This document shows, one piece after another, positions 13,947 through 22,715 of a stretch of 64,000 nt of DNA. Position 1 is the stretch's first letter; the number at the start of each line of letters is the position of its first letter. The notes below the pieces were generated by a model, which was not told the DNA's origin, made no database searches, and saw nothing but the letters and a program-made list of their open reading frames with translations. The stretch spans positions 1 to 64,000 of the forward strand of contig JAPPMG010000066.1 in the NCBI GenBank assembly GCA_028819215.1, written 5' to 3'. The DNA is from Bryobacterales bacterium. Its GTDB lineage: Bacteria; Acidobacteriota; Terriglobia; Bryobacterales; UBA6623. Made by a program: the position numbers and the translations under genes.

Positions 13947-16805
13947 CTAGAACCTTACAGAAAGGCGCGCATAGTAGAAGCCACCGTTGAAGCCGAAAGG
14001 CGCTGACCGGCGCGAGAAGAGGAAGACCCCAGGCGATTCGACGATGACCCTGCCACTCGAATCCTCAAGCCGACCGTTTCGCGTCTGGCCCACGTGGTTC
14101 TGATCCGGAACGGTGTTGAGCAGGTTCTGGGCCCCGACCGTCAGCTCGGTGTGCTTGAAGACCCTGAAACCAACATGCATGTCGGTAACCACCTTTCCGC
14201 AGAACTGCTGGCGCGATCCGCCAATCGGGCTCGCGGAGAAGCCCGACGATCCGCAGGGCCTCTCGCCTAGGTTTCCGCCTTCCTGCACCCAGTAGCTGCC
14301 GAAGTAGCGCACCGCTCCGCCGACCTTGAACAGGCCGATGCTGTAGTCCGCCATCCCCTGGACGCGGGTGTTGGGCTGCCATTCCGTCAGGATCGAGCGA
14401 TCCTGGCTCCCGAAGATCGTGTCCTCGAGGCCGGCCAGCAGCGTCGGGGCGTTGACCCCGCCCACTAAATCCGTGTTCACGAGCATGCCGGAAAGGCCGA
14501 AGTCCAGCACGGATCCGTTCCGCCAAGCGTGCAAGCTGCTAAATGAAAACTCCATTCCCGAGGTGACCGTCTCTGCAGCGTTCGTAAAGAACTGCGACGC
14601 CGTGGCGTTGACGGCGTCGAGGCCGGCGATCGCTTCGGGAATGCCCGCGAGCTTGGCGGCGGTGAACGAGCCGCTGATCACGATGCGGTCCTGCACGGTG
14701 ACCCGAAACGCGTCCACGGTCAGCGAGGTCGTCGGGCTGATGCGAACGACCGCCCCGCCGCTGAAGTTCACCGACCGCTCCTGCTTGAGATCCGGGATGC
14801 CCAGCGCCTTGGCGACCGAGCTGTCGTTCGAGTAGGTTCCGCGTTCCTGCGCGACAGTCTCGCCCGCGGCATTTGTCACGAATTGGGTGCTCACGTTCGT
14901 GAAGTGGAGCTGGTGCAGCGAGGGCGCCCGGAAGCCGGTGTTCACGCTTCCGCGGAGGGCGAAGGCGGGGTTGAAGTCGTAGCGGACGGACAGCTTTCCG
15001 GTGAGTGCGCCGCCGAAGTCGCTATAGCGCTCAAAGCGCCCAGCCATACCGACCTTGAAGCCGTTTCCAAAGCCGATTTCGACATCGCCGTAGAAGCCGG
15101 CATTCGTCCGGCTCTCGTCCACGTTCCGCTGGAAGCCCGGGAAAACCTGGATCCCGGCCGGCGCCGCGACACAGACCGAATCGTCCTCGATGCCCGGATC
15201 GTCCTTGCAATTGCGGTACGAGAAGGGATCGCCCGCCCGGATTCCGTAGCGGTCCCGGCGAAGCTCGGCTCCGAACGCGAGATTCGTGGTCCGGCCGCCG
15301 CCCTCAAACTGCCGCGAGACGTCGAAGTTGGACGTGGTCTGGTCAAACCGCGGGCCCCCGGAGTCCGCCTGGCGCGGGCTGAGGGTGCCGTAGGTGGCGT
15401 TGTTGGAATTCGTGATCAGGAAGTCGAACGAGTTGCGCCCGTGACTCATGCTGAGGTCGAAATTCCAGCCTGTGGCCGAAGTCAGGTCGAAGCCCGCCAC
15501 GAACGACAAGTCGGAGACCTCGGTATTGATCTGTGGCAGGAACCCGTCGGGATAAAACTCCAAGACTGTGTTGCTGACATTGGCGCGACGGTAGAAACCC
15601 GTGCTGTGGTTGTTGCGGAGGGTCCAGCCGCCAAAGGAGTAGAAGCTGGCTCGCTTGCCGATCGGAACCCCGGCGTTGTAGTACGCGCTCAGCTGATCGC
15701 TGTCCGCATCCCCGATCCGGAAATTCTTGCGATAGAAGGTGTACTCGCGGGGGTCGAAGCACCTGCCCGGCGTTCCTGCGCCCGGGTTCCCTTCGCCGCT
15801 GCCGACTGCATACGGCACGTCCAGCGGGCAGTCCACCAGCGGGTACTGGGTCCGAGCGCTCCAGCCCGCTCGATTGGTGCGATAGCGATCGCGGGATTCG
15901 AAGGTCAGGTTCAGGAACCCGCCCTTCTCCGAAGCCCATCCGCCGTGCATGCTGTTCATCAAGGTGTCGCCGTCCCCGGCGTAGGTCTGCCCCCAAGCGG
16001 TGTCGAAGGCGAAGCCAGGGCTGTCTTTCAGGACGATGTTGATCACCCCCGCGATCGCGTCCGAGCCGTACTGGGCTGCGGCGCCGTCACGCAGCACTTC
16101 GATGCGCTCGACTGCCGCGATCGGAATCGCGTTCATGTCGGTACCAGCCGTGCCCCGGCCGACCGACGTGTTGACGTGGAGCAGGGCGCTGTTGTGCCGT
16201 CGCTTGCCGTTGACCAACACCAGCGTCTGGTCGGGGCCCAGGCCCCGAAGGGTCGCGGGGCGCAGCGCATCCGTCCCGTCGCTGATCGTCGAGCTGGAGA
16301 AGTTGAACGACGGGGCTTGCATCTGCAGGGCGCGCCCTGTCTCGAGCTGTCCCGTGCTCCGCAGACGCTCGCCCAGCACCAGCTCGACCGGGACTGCGGA
16401 CTCGAGGGGCTGCACGCCCTCGGAGCGAGTGCCGACGCTGGCTTCCACATCGATGACCTCGCTGACGACCTCGAGCTGTAGTTGGATGGTGACCGATCCC
16501 TCGGACCCGGCCACTTCCCGGCTGGCGGTGGCAAAGTTCGGTGCGCTCACGACCACCGAGTGCGGACCGTCGGCCAGGCCGCCAAAAATCGCGACGCCGC
16601 TGTCATCGGTCGGCATCTCTTGGTCTCCGATCGCCACGGATGCGTTGGTGACGGCGTCCGAGAACGGATCGATTACCTTCACGCTGAGTGCTTGGCCGAA
16701 GAGCGGGGTGGTCGATAGCAGTCCGAAGAGAAACGACACTGCCAGAAGCGGCCCAGTCCTAGGCTCGAGGGCCGGACGCACCCTGTGCTGGGCTCGATTG
16801 AGCAT
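13947..16805 (-). CDS. TonB-dependent receptor (large, with N-terminal CarboxypepD_reg-like domain)
   Basis: The 952-residue outer-membrane protein has a signal peptide (LLAVSFLFGLLSTTPLFGQ) and a beta-sandwich of about 80 residues (LSVKVIDPFSDAVTNASVAI). A plug domain follows (about 130-260, TLRGLGPDQTLVLVNGKRRH; RIEVLRDGAAAQYGSDAIAG, a very well conserved plug motif), then a barrel ending GGFYYARLSVRF. The plug resembles receptors for complex organic ligands rather than classic siderophore receptors, but the substrate cannot be told. It is divergent from the DUF3604 genes, which suggests import of products handled by those enzymes. Confidence 0.92.
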   Translation of the reverse strand: MLNRAQHRVRPALEPRTGPLLAVSFLFGLLSTTPLFGQALSVKVIDPFSDAVTNASVAIGDQEMPTDDSGVAIFGGLADGPHSVVVSAPNFATASREVAGSEGSVTIQLQLEVVSEVIDVEASVGTRSEGVQPLESAVPVELVLGERLRSTGQLETGRALQMQAPSFNFSSSTISDGTDALRPATLRGLGPDQTLVLVNGKRRHNSALLHVNTSVGRGTAGTDMNAIPIAAVERIEVLRDGAAAQYGSDAIAGVINIVLKDSPGFAFDTAWGQTYAGDGDTLMNSMHGGWASEKGGFLNLTFESRDRYRTNRAGWSARTQYPLVDCPLDVPYAVGSGEGNPGAGTPGRCFDPREYTFYRKNFRIGDADSDQLSAYYNAGVPIGKRASFYSFGGWTLRNNHSTGFYRRANVSNTVLEFYPDGFLPQINTEVSDLSFVAGFDLTSATGWNFDLSMSHGRNSFDFLITNSNNATYGTLSPRQADSGGPRFDQTTSNFDVSRQFEGGGRTTNLAFGAELRRDRYGIRAGDPFSYRNCKDDPGIEDDSVCVAAPAGIQVFPGFQRNVDESRTNAGFYGDVEIGFGNGFKVGMAGRFERYSDFGGALTGKLSVRYDFNPAFALRGSVNTGFRAPSLHQLHFTNVSTQFVTNAAGETVAQERGTYSNDSSVAKALGIPDLKQERSVNFSGGAVVRISPTTSLTVDAFRVTVQDRIVISGSFTAAKLAGIPEAIAGLDAVNATASQFFTNAAETVTSGMEFSFSSLHAWRNGSVLDFGLSGMLVNTDLVGGVNAPTLLAGLEDTIFGSQDRSILTEWQPNTRVQGMADYSIGLFKVGGAVRYFGSYWVQEGGNLGERPCGSSGFSASPIGGSRQQFCGKVVTDMHVGFRVFKHTELTVGAQNLLNTVPDQNHVGQTRNGRLEDSSGRVIVESPGVFLFSRRSAPFGFNGGFYYARLSVRF

Positions 16806-17133
16806 GGGGGTAGGCTGCCTCCCTCGGATATACGAACTCAGGGAATCCGGTCACGTGGCCGCTCGGCGGAGTGGAACCTATTCGAACTCCCGACGCTGTC
16901 GAATCGCCGGCTGGGGAGCTTCGGCCCGGTATAGCTTGAGCGTACCAGCGCCGCGCGGGGGCTCCCTGAAACTGTTGCGGCACGGCTCGATTCGCTTGGG
17001 AGGCGTCGCATGGCGCGGAAGCGGCGAAGGAACGCCGCCCGCGGCTGGCAGCATTTGGGGTCCGATTCTCGCAAGCTCCAATGGCTGCACGCCAAGCGAG
17101 CTCTCCAAGATCGGGGCGTGAGATACCCCGTCC
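16806..17133. other. 328-base intergenic region between divergent genes
   Basis: This separates the second TonB receptor (minus) from the first DUF3604 gene (plus). ORF-track entries across it are low-complexity Arg/Pro/Ala frames with no recognisable domain. It probably carries both promoters, but I could not assign convincing -35/-10 pairs. Confidence 0.5.
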
Positions 17134-19821
17134 ATGCCTGCGATCTGCCACCATGTCTGTACGCCCGTGCAGGAGGTTCTACAGGCCGCGCGCATTCCCG
17201 CCGGATTTGGCCGCTTTCTGGTGCCCTTGATGGTCTTGGCCATCCACCCCTGCCTGAGCCCAGACGCCAATGGCCAGAGCCAGTCCGGGAGTCGTGACGA
17301 CTACATGTCGCCTCAGGCTCGGACGAGAGTCGAAGCACTCAAGGCCGGAGCGGCGCAGCACCCGACCGACGGATCGAACCTAGCCGAGCGCACTCCAGTG
17401 CTATGGCGCTGGATAAACGACTATGCCCTCGCGGGCGGCCCCGTGCCGGAGCGCGCTACCGGGATTCTGCAATCCGCCTTCCGGGAGTTGCTCGATGCTA
17501 GGCGCGCGGGGCGCGAGCCCGTGGTGTCTCTCTCTCAGCGACCGGACGGGCGCGCCATCTATGCCGATGCGCGCATCGATCAGGTGATCGAAGAGCTCCG
17601 CCTCAAGGATGAGCGGCCAGGCGCCCTGGGCCAGTTCGACGTCAGCTCGCGCGGTCCGTTCACAGCCGATACCTGGATCACCGTGGAGCTGACCTATACC
17701 GTCGGCGAACTTGCCCTAGAGCAAGGAGGCAAGGTCGTGGTCGGGCGAAACTCGCAGTGGGATCGTGGCGACCTGCAGAACGACGGTCCGGGCGATGGCT
17801 ACGTCACGATCAAGGCCTCCAGGCCAGACGTCCGGTTCGTGAAGGTTGAGATCCCGCGGGGTCCGGAGCGGTACAGCGCGGTCGGCGCAAGGCCGGCATT
17901 CCTGCTCGAGCGAGGCACGCTCTCCCAAGGCGACTCCTTCACTCTGGTCTACGGTGATCGCACCGGCGGAGGGCGCGGCTGGCACATCCACACCTACGAG
18001 AACGACTTGACGGTACTGCCCGTGTATGTGGATCACTCCGGTGACGGCAGGTATCCGACACACCACTGGCCGGCGTTCGAAGTGGCGGGCGCAGCAGCCG
18101 CAAGGGTGAAGGGATTCGCGCCGTCCGTGGTCGAACCGGGCGAAGCCTTCGACCTGGTTGTCCGCAGCGAGGACGTCAATTTCAATCGTGCGAAGAGCGC
18201 AATACCGGCGTACCGAATCACGCTGAACGGCGAGCCTTTCCGCGAGGTCCCGGCGGGCGCACCGGCTTTCAACGTGCTCGAGGACATCCGCTTGGACGAA
18301 CAGGGGGTTTACCGTTTCGGCTTCGAGTCCGCCGAGGGCAGGATCACGGGCTCCAGCAACCCGGTGTGGGTGCGCCGCGATCCGCCGCACCGCATCTACT
18401 GGGGCGAGACGCATTCCCACGCGGGGCTGGCCGAGGGACAGGGCTCGATCGATGGAGCCTACCGGTATGCGCGCGACGACGCCCAGCTCGACTTTTACGG
18501 CATGTCCGACCACGACACCGCAATGGATGACCTCGAGTGGAAGAACGTCCGCGAGGCCGTGATTCGTTACAGCGAGCCCGGCCAATTCATCGCCTTCCTC
18601 GGCTACGAATGGACCGTGCAAAGGAGGCTCGGCGGGCATCATAACGTCTTCTACCGCCGCCCCTTCGACGAGCGGGTCGGCGCGCAGCTCGCACCCAATC
18701 TCGCCTCCCTGTACCAAGGGCTGCGCGAGCGCTATGACACGAACGACGTTCTCATCATTCCGCACGCCCATCAGCCCGGGGATTGGCGAAACAGCGACAC
18801 CGACATGGAATCCCTCGTAGAGATCATGTCGATGCACGGCACGTTCGAGTGGTTCGGCAACTACTACCTCCGGAACGGACATCAAGTCGGATTCGTTGCA
18901 GCCTCGGATGACCATCGCACGCATCCCGGCTACACCGGCACGCGCGCCCGGGGCATGACGCAGTTCGGCGGCCTGGCCGCCGCGCTGGCGAGCGAGAAGA
19001 CCGCGGACGCCATCTTCGACGCCCTCAAGCAGCGCCGGGTGTATGCCGCAACGACCGCCGAGCGGATCATCGTCGACCTCGAACTGAACGGCGAGCAGAT
19101 GGGCCGGCGGATCGGGTACAGCGACGACCGCCGCCTGCGAGCGCGCGTGATGGGAACCGCCCCGATCACCGAAGTGGCGGTAGTCAAGAACGGCGACGAG
19201 GTCTATCGGATGCGCCCTCTGAAGGCAAGCCTCGCCGACCGAGTGACGGCACAGATCACTTTCGAATCGTCCTCGGAACCGTTCATCCGCGACAGCCCGC
19301 GAGGGGTGCGCAGGTGGAGCGGCACGATTGACGCTCGCGGCGCCACAATGGCCGGCTATCGAGCGCCGCGAATTGAGAACCGTCACCATGAGCGCTGGGA
19401 GCGGGAGGGCGATCGGCTGCACTTTCGCACCGCGACGCGCGGCCGCGCCGATTCCGTGCTGATCGAACTCGAGGGCGCGACGCCTTCGACCCAGATCGTC
19501 GTGAGCCTGGACGAAGGGGCGGAGTTCGGCAAGGCACCGATCCACGTTCGGACCTACCGCACTCATCCAGCGCGGACGCTTGAGTTTCGATTCTCCGACC
19601 TGCGAGACGGGCTGTCGGAAAAGGACCTGCAGGCGGACCCTGACTCGGACCGGGTGACCCTGCAACTGGTCAGCGACGACCAACCGCTAGACTGCGACTT
19701 CGAGTTCGTCGACCAAGGCGCCGTCGGGCATGGTGACTACTACTATGTCCGCGCCAAGCAGCTCGATGGCGCCATGGCGTGGTCATCGCCCGTTTGGGTC
19801 GGGGGCGAAGAGCCCAGATAG
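17134..19821 (+). CDS. DUF3604 (PHP-like) exported protein
   Basis: The 895-residue product has an N-terminal hydrophobic segment (GRFLVPLMVLAIHPCLS, about 26-42) that may be a signal; the true start could be downstream of the listed ATG. Residues about 60-400 are a beta-rich region. The catalytic-looking part begins near 425 with HRIYWGETHSHAGLAEGQGS. Further metal-type motifs are YGMSDHDTAMDD, IIPHAHQPGD and AASDDHRTHPG, the His/Asp set expected of the PHP superfamily. A C-terminal beta domain ends DYYYVRAKQLDGAMAWSSPV. DUF3604 enzymes are thought to be metal-dependent hydrolases; the substrate is unknown. It is followed by a shorter paralogue. Confidence 0.85.
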   Translation: MPAICHHVCTPVQEVLQAARIPAGFGRFLVPLMVLAIHPCLSPDANGQSQSGSRDDYMSPQARTRVEALKAGAAQHPTDGSNLAERTPVLWRWINDYALAGGPVPERATGILQSAFRELLDARRAGREPVVSLSQRPDGRAIYADARIDQVIEELRLKDERPGALGQFDVSSRGPFTADTWITVELTYTVGELALEQGGKVVVGRNSQWDRGDLQNDGPGDGYVTIKASRPDVRFVKVEIPRGPERYSAVGARPAFLLERGTLSQGDSFTLVYGDRTGGGRGWHIHTYENDLTVLPVYVDHSGDGRYPTHHWPAFEVAGAAAARVKGFAPSVVEPGEAFDLVVRSEDVNFNRAKSAIPAYRITLNGEPFREVPAGAPAFNVLEDIRLDEQGVYRFGFESAEGRITGSSNPVWVRRDPPHRIYWGETHSHAGLAEGQGSIDGAYRYARDDAQLDFYGMSDHDTAMDDLEWKNVREAVIRYSEPGQFIAFLGYEWTVQRRLGGHHNVFYRRPFDERVGAQLAPNLASLYQGLRERYDTNDVLIIPHAHQPGDWRNSDTDMESLVEIMSMHGTFEWFGNYYLRNGHQVGFVAASDDHRTHPGYTGTRARGMTQFGGLAAALASEKTADAIFDALKQRRVYAATTAERIIVDLELNGEQMGRRIGYSDDRRLRARVMGTAPITEVAVVKNGDEVYRMRPLKASLADRVTAQITFESSSEPFIRDSPRGVRRWSGTIDARGATMAGYRAPRIENRHHERWEREGDRLHFRTATRGRADSVLIELEGATPSTQIVVSLDEGAEFGKAPIHVRTYRTHPARTLEFRFSDLRDGLSEKDLQADPDSDRVTLQLVSDDQPLDCDFEFVDQGAVGHGDYYYVRAKQLDGAMAWSSPVWVGGEEPR

Positions 19822-19933
19822 CGCGGGCTCGGCAAGTCACCGGCGCACGCGCGGCGGCAGTCAGGCCGGCATGTCCGCAGACCGTTGCGCCCGGCTGCCG
19901 CACGGCAGGAGGGCGGCGCGGCGGCGTGATAGC

Positions 19934-21595
19934 ATGATGTGGCGGCGCACCGAGAAGGCGGCCGGGCCCCAGCGAGCAGCAGTGAGCGAGGACGGAATCT
20001 CCAGGCGCGACTGGATGCGCCACTGTGCACACACCGGAACCGGGGCCGCGTTGGCCGGCGCCGTGCCGGCCGCTGCAAGCGCAGCGGCGCAGGCCGGGTC
20101 GGCAGCACCGTACAAGAACTACTTCGGCGACCTGCACAACCACAACCAAGTCGGGTACGCCCAAGGCACGTTAGAGCGCAGCTTCGAGGTGGCCCGCAAC
20201 CACCTCGACTTCTACGCTTTCACGCCGCATTCGTACTGGCCGGACGTGGGCGAGTACGACGGCAAGATCGAATACAAGTGGAAAAACGGCTTCGCGGTGG
20301 CGAAGTCGCGCTGGCCCGATGTCGTCCGGCTGGCTCGCGAGTTCGACGATCCGGGCACGTTCACCACGATCCTTGGCTACGAGCGCCACGGCACGATGGA
20401 GGGCGACTACCATATCCTCTACCCGGACCTTAACGGCGATTACGAATTGATCGAAAGGCTCGACGAGCTCAAGGCGTTCGCAAAGCGCCGGGGCTGCATC
20501 CTGGTTCCCCATCATCCCGCCAATCGGCTCGGGCATCGCGGCATTGCGTCGTCGTCGATCGACACCTCGGTCTCGCCGGTGCTGGAGATCCACTCCGAAT
20601 GGGGCTGCGCCGAGCATGACCGGGCACCGCACCCTTACAAGCGACACACCGAGGGCGGGCGCTGGACGCGTCACACGCTGCAGCACTATCTCAGCGAGGG
20701 GCATCGCTTGGGAGTCGTGGCGAGCACCGATGACCATCTGGGGTATCCCGGCGGATATCGCGAAGGCCTGGCCGTCATCAAGGCTCGCGAACTGTCCCGC
20801 GAGGCGATCTTCGACGCGCTGTGGAATCGGCGCACTTACGCCGTGACCGGCGATCGCATCGAACTCGACTTTTCCGTCAACGGCGCGATGATGGGCCAAG
20901 AGGTTCCCTTCGCCCGCCGGCGCGAGATCCAAGCCAGCGTGCGCGGCTGGGACTTGGTGGACCGGATCGAGGTGGTCAAGAACGGCCGCGTGATCCATCG
21001 CGAATTCCCGGTGGACCGCCAGCCCGGAGCGAACCGCTGGGACGAGCCCGTGATCGTGCGATTCGAGTACGGCTGGGGCCCGTGGCCGGCGCTGGGGTGG
21101 GGCGGCACGGCCGACTGGGACTTCACCCTCGCCGTGGAAGGCGGCCGCATCGAGGGCTTTCATCCGTGCTTCACGTCAGGGCCGCTGGACGAGTTTCGCC
21201 GCGACAAGATCGTGAGCAGCGACGACACCTCGGTCAGAGTCCAGTCCTACACGGCCCTCAAGCAGCAGCTGGACGACTATTCGCAAAAGGCCCTGGTACT
21301 GCGGGTGCGAGGCGACGGGAACACCCGCGTGAGCGTGAACTGCACCAAACCTACCAAGTGCTCGGTGACTCAGACCCTCGCGGAACTCACCGAGTCAAAC
21401 GAGATGCTGTTCACGCGACCGTTTCCGTGGGAGTCGGCCATGCTGCACCGCGTCGTGTTCCACGACAACTGGGAGAGTTCCTTCACTGCAGAGGACGAGG
21501 GCGACGGATCGCGCACCGACTGGTACTACCTGCGCGTCTTCGAGTCCAACGGCGAGCTCGCGTGGTCCAGCCCGGTCTGGGTAGAGGCCGCCTGA
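19934..21595 (+). CDS. DUF3604 (PHP-like) protein with Tat signal, paralogue of the preceding gene
   Basis: The start is ATG 19934 (a second ATG follows at 19937; GTG 19982 is an alternative). The ORF-track start overlaps the upstream gene without need. The N-terminus has a twin-arginine motif (ISRRDWMRHCAHTGTGAALA) before an Ala-rich cleavage region, so the folded metalloenzyme is probably exported by Tat. PHP-type motifs follow: YFGDLHNHNQVGYA, DFYAFTPHSYWPD, ILVPHHPANRLGHRG, LEIHSEWGC and VASTDDHLGYPGG. The end WYYLRVFESNGELAWSSPV mirrors the end of the upstream protein, showing shared descent. The pair probably acts on one class of substrate. Confidence 0.87.
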   Translation: MMWRRTEKAAGPQRAAVSEDGISRRDWMRHCAHTGTGAALAGAVPAAASAAAQAGSAAPYKNYFGDLHNHNQVGYAQGTLERSFEVARNHLDFYAFTPHSYWPDVGEYDGKIEYKWKNGFAVAKSRWPDVVRLAREFDDPGTFTTILGYERHGTMEGDYHILYPDLNGDYELIERLDELKAFAKRRGCILVPHHPANRLGHRGIASSSIDTSVSPVLEIHSEWGCAEHDRAPHPYKRHTEGGRWTRHTLQHYLSEGHRLGVVASTDDHLGYPGGYREGLAVIKARELSREAIFDALWNRRTYAVTGDRIELDFSVNGAMMGQEVPFARRREIQASVRGWDLVDRIEVVKNGRVIHREFPVDRQPGANRWDEPVIVRFEYGWGPWPALGWGGTADWDFTLAVEGGRIEGFHPCFTSGPLDEFRRDKIVSSDDTSVRVQSYTALKQQLDDYSQKALVLRVRGDGNTRVSVNCTKPTKCSVTQTLAELTESNEMLFTRPFPWESAMLHRVVFHDNWESSFTAEDEGDGSRTDWYYLRVFESNGELAWSSPVWVEAA

Positions 21596-21599
21596 GCGC

Positions 21600-22622
21600 T
21601 CAATCGCCGACATAGCGGGCGTACAGGCTCCGCGCCAAGCCCAGATCTTGCGTGCCCTTGACGATGGCGCGCCCGTCCGAGAACACCGTCAGCGCATGCG
21701 GCGGGCACGAGAACTGGACCGCCAGCTCGCTAGCGCGAACCTGGCCTAGCGGCTCCAGGTCATGCGCCAGCGCGGCGAGGTCGACGGGCCGGTCGCGGGC
21801 GGGAACCTGCACGGCATCGCGGCCACAGATCCGCGCTGAGGCAACCGAGCGCGCTTCCAAGCGAGCGAACCGCCGCAGGCCGCAAGTCGGACAGTCCGGT
21901 CGCGGCGTGTCGGCCCGCAAGGCCGCGCGTTCGCCGCTCCAGACGTCGATCGTGACCAATCTACGTTCCAAGGCGTCCGTGCGTCCCGCGAGGATCTTGA
22001 GCGCCTCGACGACCTGCAGAGAGGCAACCAGCGAGGTGACGGCGTTTAGCACGCCGGCGGTGTCACATGTCGGCTGGCGGCTCTGCGGCGCATCGTCGAA
22101 CAAGCACTCCAGGCAGGCTGTCTGGCCGGGGAGCACCGGCATGATCGAGCCGTGCGTGCCCACGGCCGCGCCATAGATCCAGGCGATGGAACGCTTGGCC
22201 GCAACCTCGTTGATCAGGAAGCGCGTCTCGTAGTTGTCAGTTCCGTCGAGGATCACGTCGGCCGACTCCAGCAGCCGCTCAGCATTGGCAGCCACTAGAT
22301 CCTTGACCACGGGCACAACGGTGACCCCGGAATTGGCCCGGTGCAGCGCTCGCGCCGCAGCCTCCGCCTTCGGCACGCCGCGCGCCGCATCGTCTTCGTC
22401 GAACAAGACCTGCCGCTGCAGGTTGCTCTCCTCGACATAGTCACGATCGACCAGCAGCGTTGTGCCAACGCCGGCCCGCACGAGCAGGGCTGCCTGCATC
22501 GTTCCAAGCGCTCCACAGCCGACCACGGCCGCGCAGCTGGCAGCCAGCCGTTCCTGCCCCTCGCCGCCGATCTCGGCCAGCAGCCTCTGCCGAGAATAGC
22601 GGTCGCTGGCGTTGGTCGTCAT
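21600..22622 (-). CDS. ThiF/MoeB/HesA-family adenylyltransferase
   Basis: The 340-residue protein starts with the RYSRQRLLAEIGGEGQERL motif. It then has the nucleotide-binding VVGCGALGTMQAALLVRAGV and VDRDYVEESNLQRQVLF, an E1-like fold that adenylates the C-terminal Gly of a sulfur carrier (ThiS or MoaD). Paired Cys motifs TACLEC and CPTCG form the structural zinc site, and PTCDTAGVLNAVTS contains the expected catalytic Cys region. The C-terminal about 80 residues (CGRDAVQVPARD...LTVFSDGRAIVKGT) match the tail found on many ThiF/MoeB proteins. With thiC elsewhere in the window a thiamine role is plausible, but MoeB is equally possible. It converges on the DUF3604 gene with a 4-base gap. Confidence 0.85.
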   Translation of the reverse strand: MTTNASDRYSRQRLLAEIGGEGQERLAASCAAVVGCGALGTMQAALLVRAGVGTTLLVDRDYVEESNLQRQVLFDEDDAARGVPKAEAAARALHRANSGVTVVPVVKDLVAANAERLLESADVILDGTDNYETRFLINEVAAKRSIAWIYGAAVGTHGSIMPVLPGQTACLECLFDDAPQSRQPTCDTAGVLNAVTSLVASLQVVEALKILAGRTDALERRLVTIDVWSGERAALRADTPRPDCPTCGLRRFARLEARSVASARICGRDAVQVPARDRPVDLAALAHDLEPLGQVRASELAVQFSCPPHALTVFSDGRAIVKGTQDLGLARSLYARYVGD

Positions 22623-22699
22623 GCAGCGATAGGGGACGCGGCCCGCTGTTCGATGCTAGCAGCGCATCCTGCCTCGGCTGTTCGGCAGGGACTTAACCT

Positions 22700-22705
22700 T
22701 ATAAT
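22700..22705 (+). promoter_or_regulatory. consensus -10 box (TATAAT) just before the Omp85 gene
   Basis: An exact TATAAT lies in an A+T-rich patch between the divergent thiF-like and Omp85 genes. The -35 position (around 22677-22683, GCTGTT or CTGTTC) is poor. If used, transcription would start within a few bases of the proposed TTG start at 22716, leaving little or no leader. Confidence 0.4.
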
Positions 22706-22715
22706 TCTCATAGAA

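Noticed and set aside
14883-16481. 532-residue plus-strand ORF
   Set aside because: Antisense of the second TonB receptor, whose plug and barrel motifs are unambiguous.
17716-19683. 655-residue minus-strand ORF
   Set aside because: Antisense of the first DUF3604 gene, which has clear metal-binding motifs.
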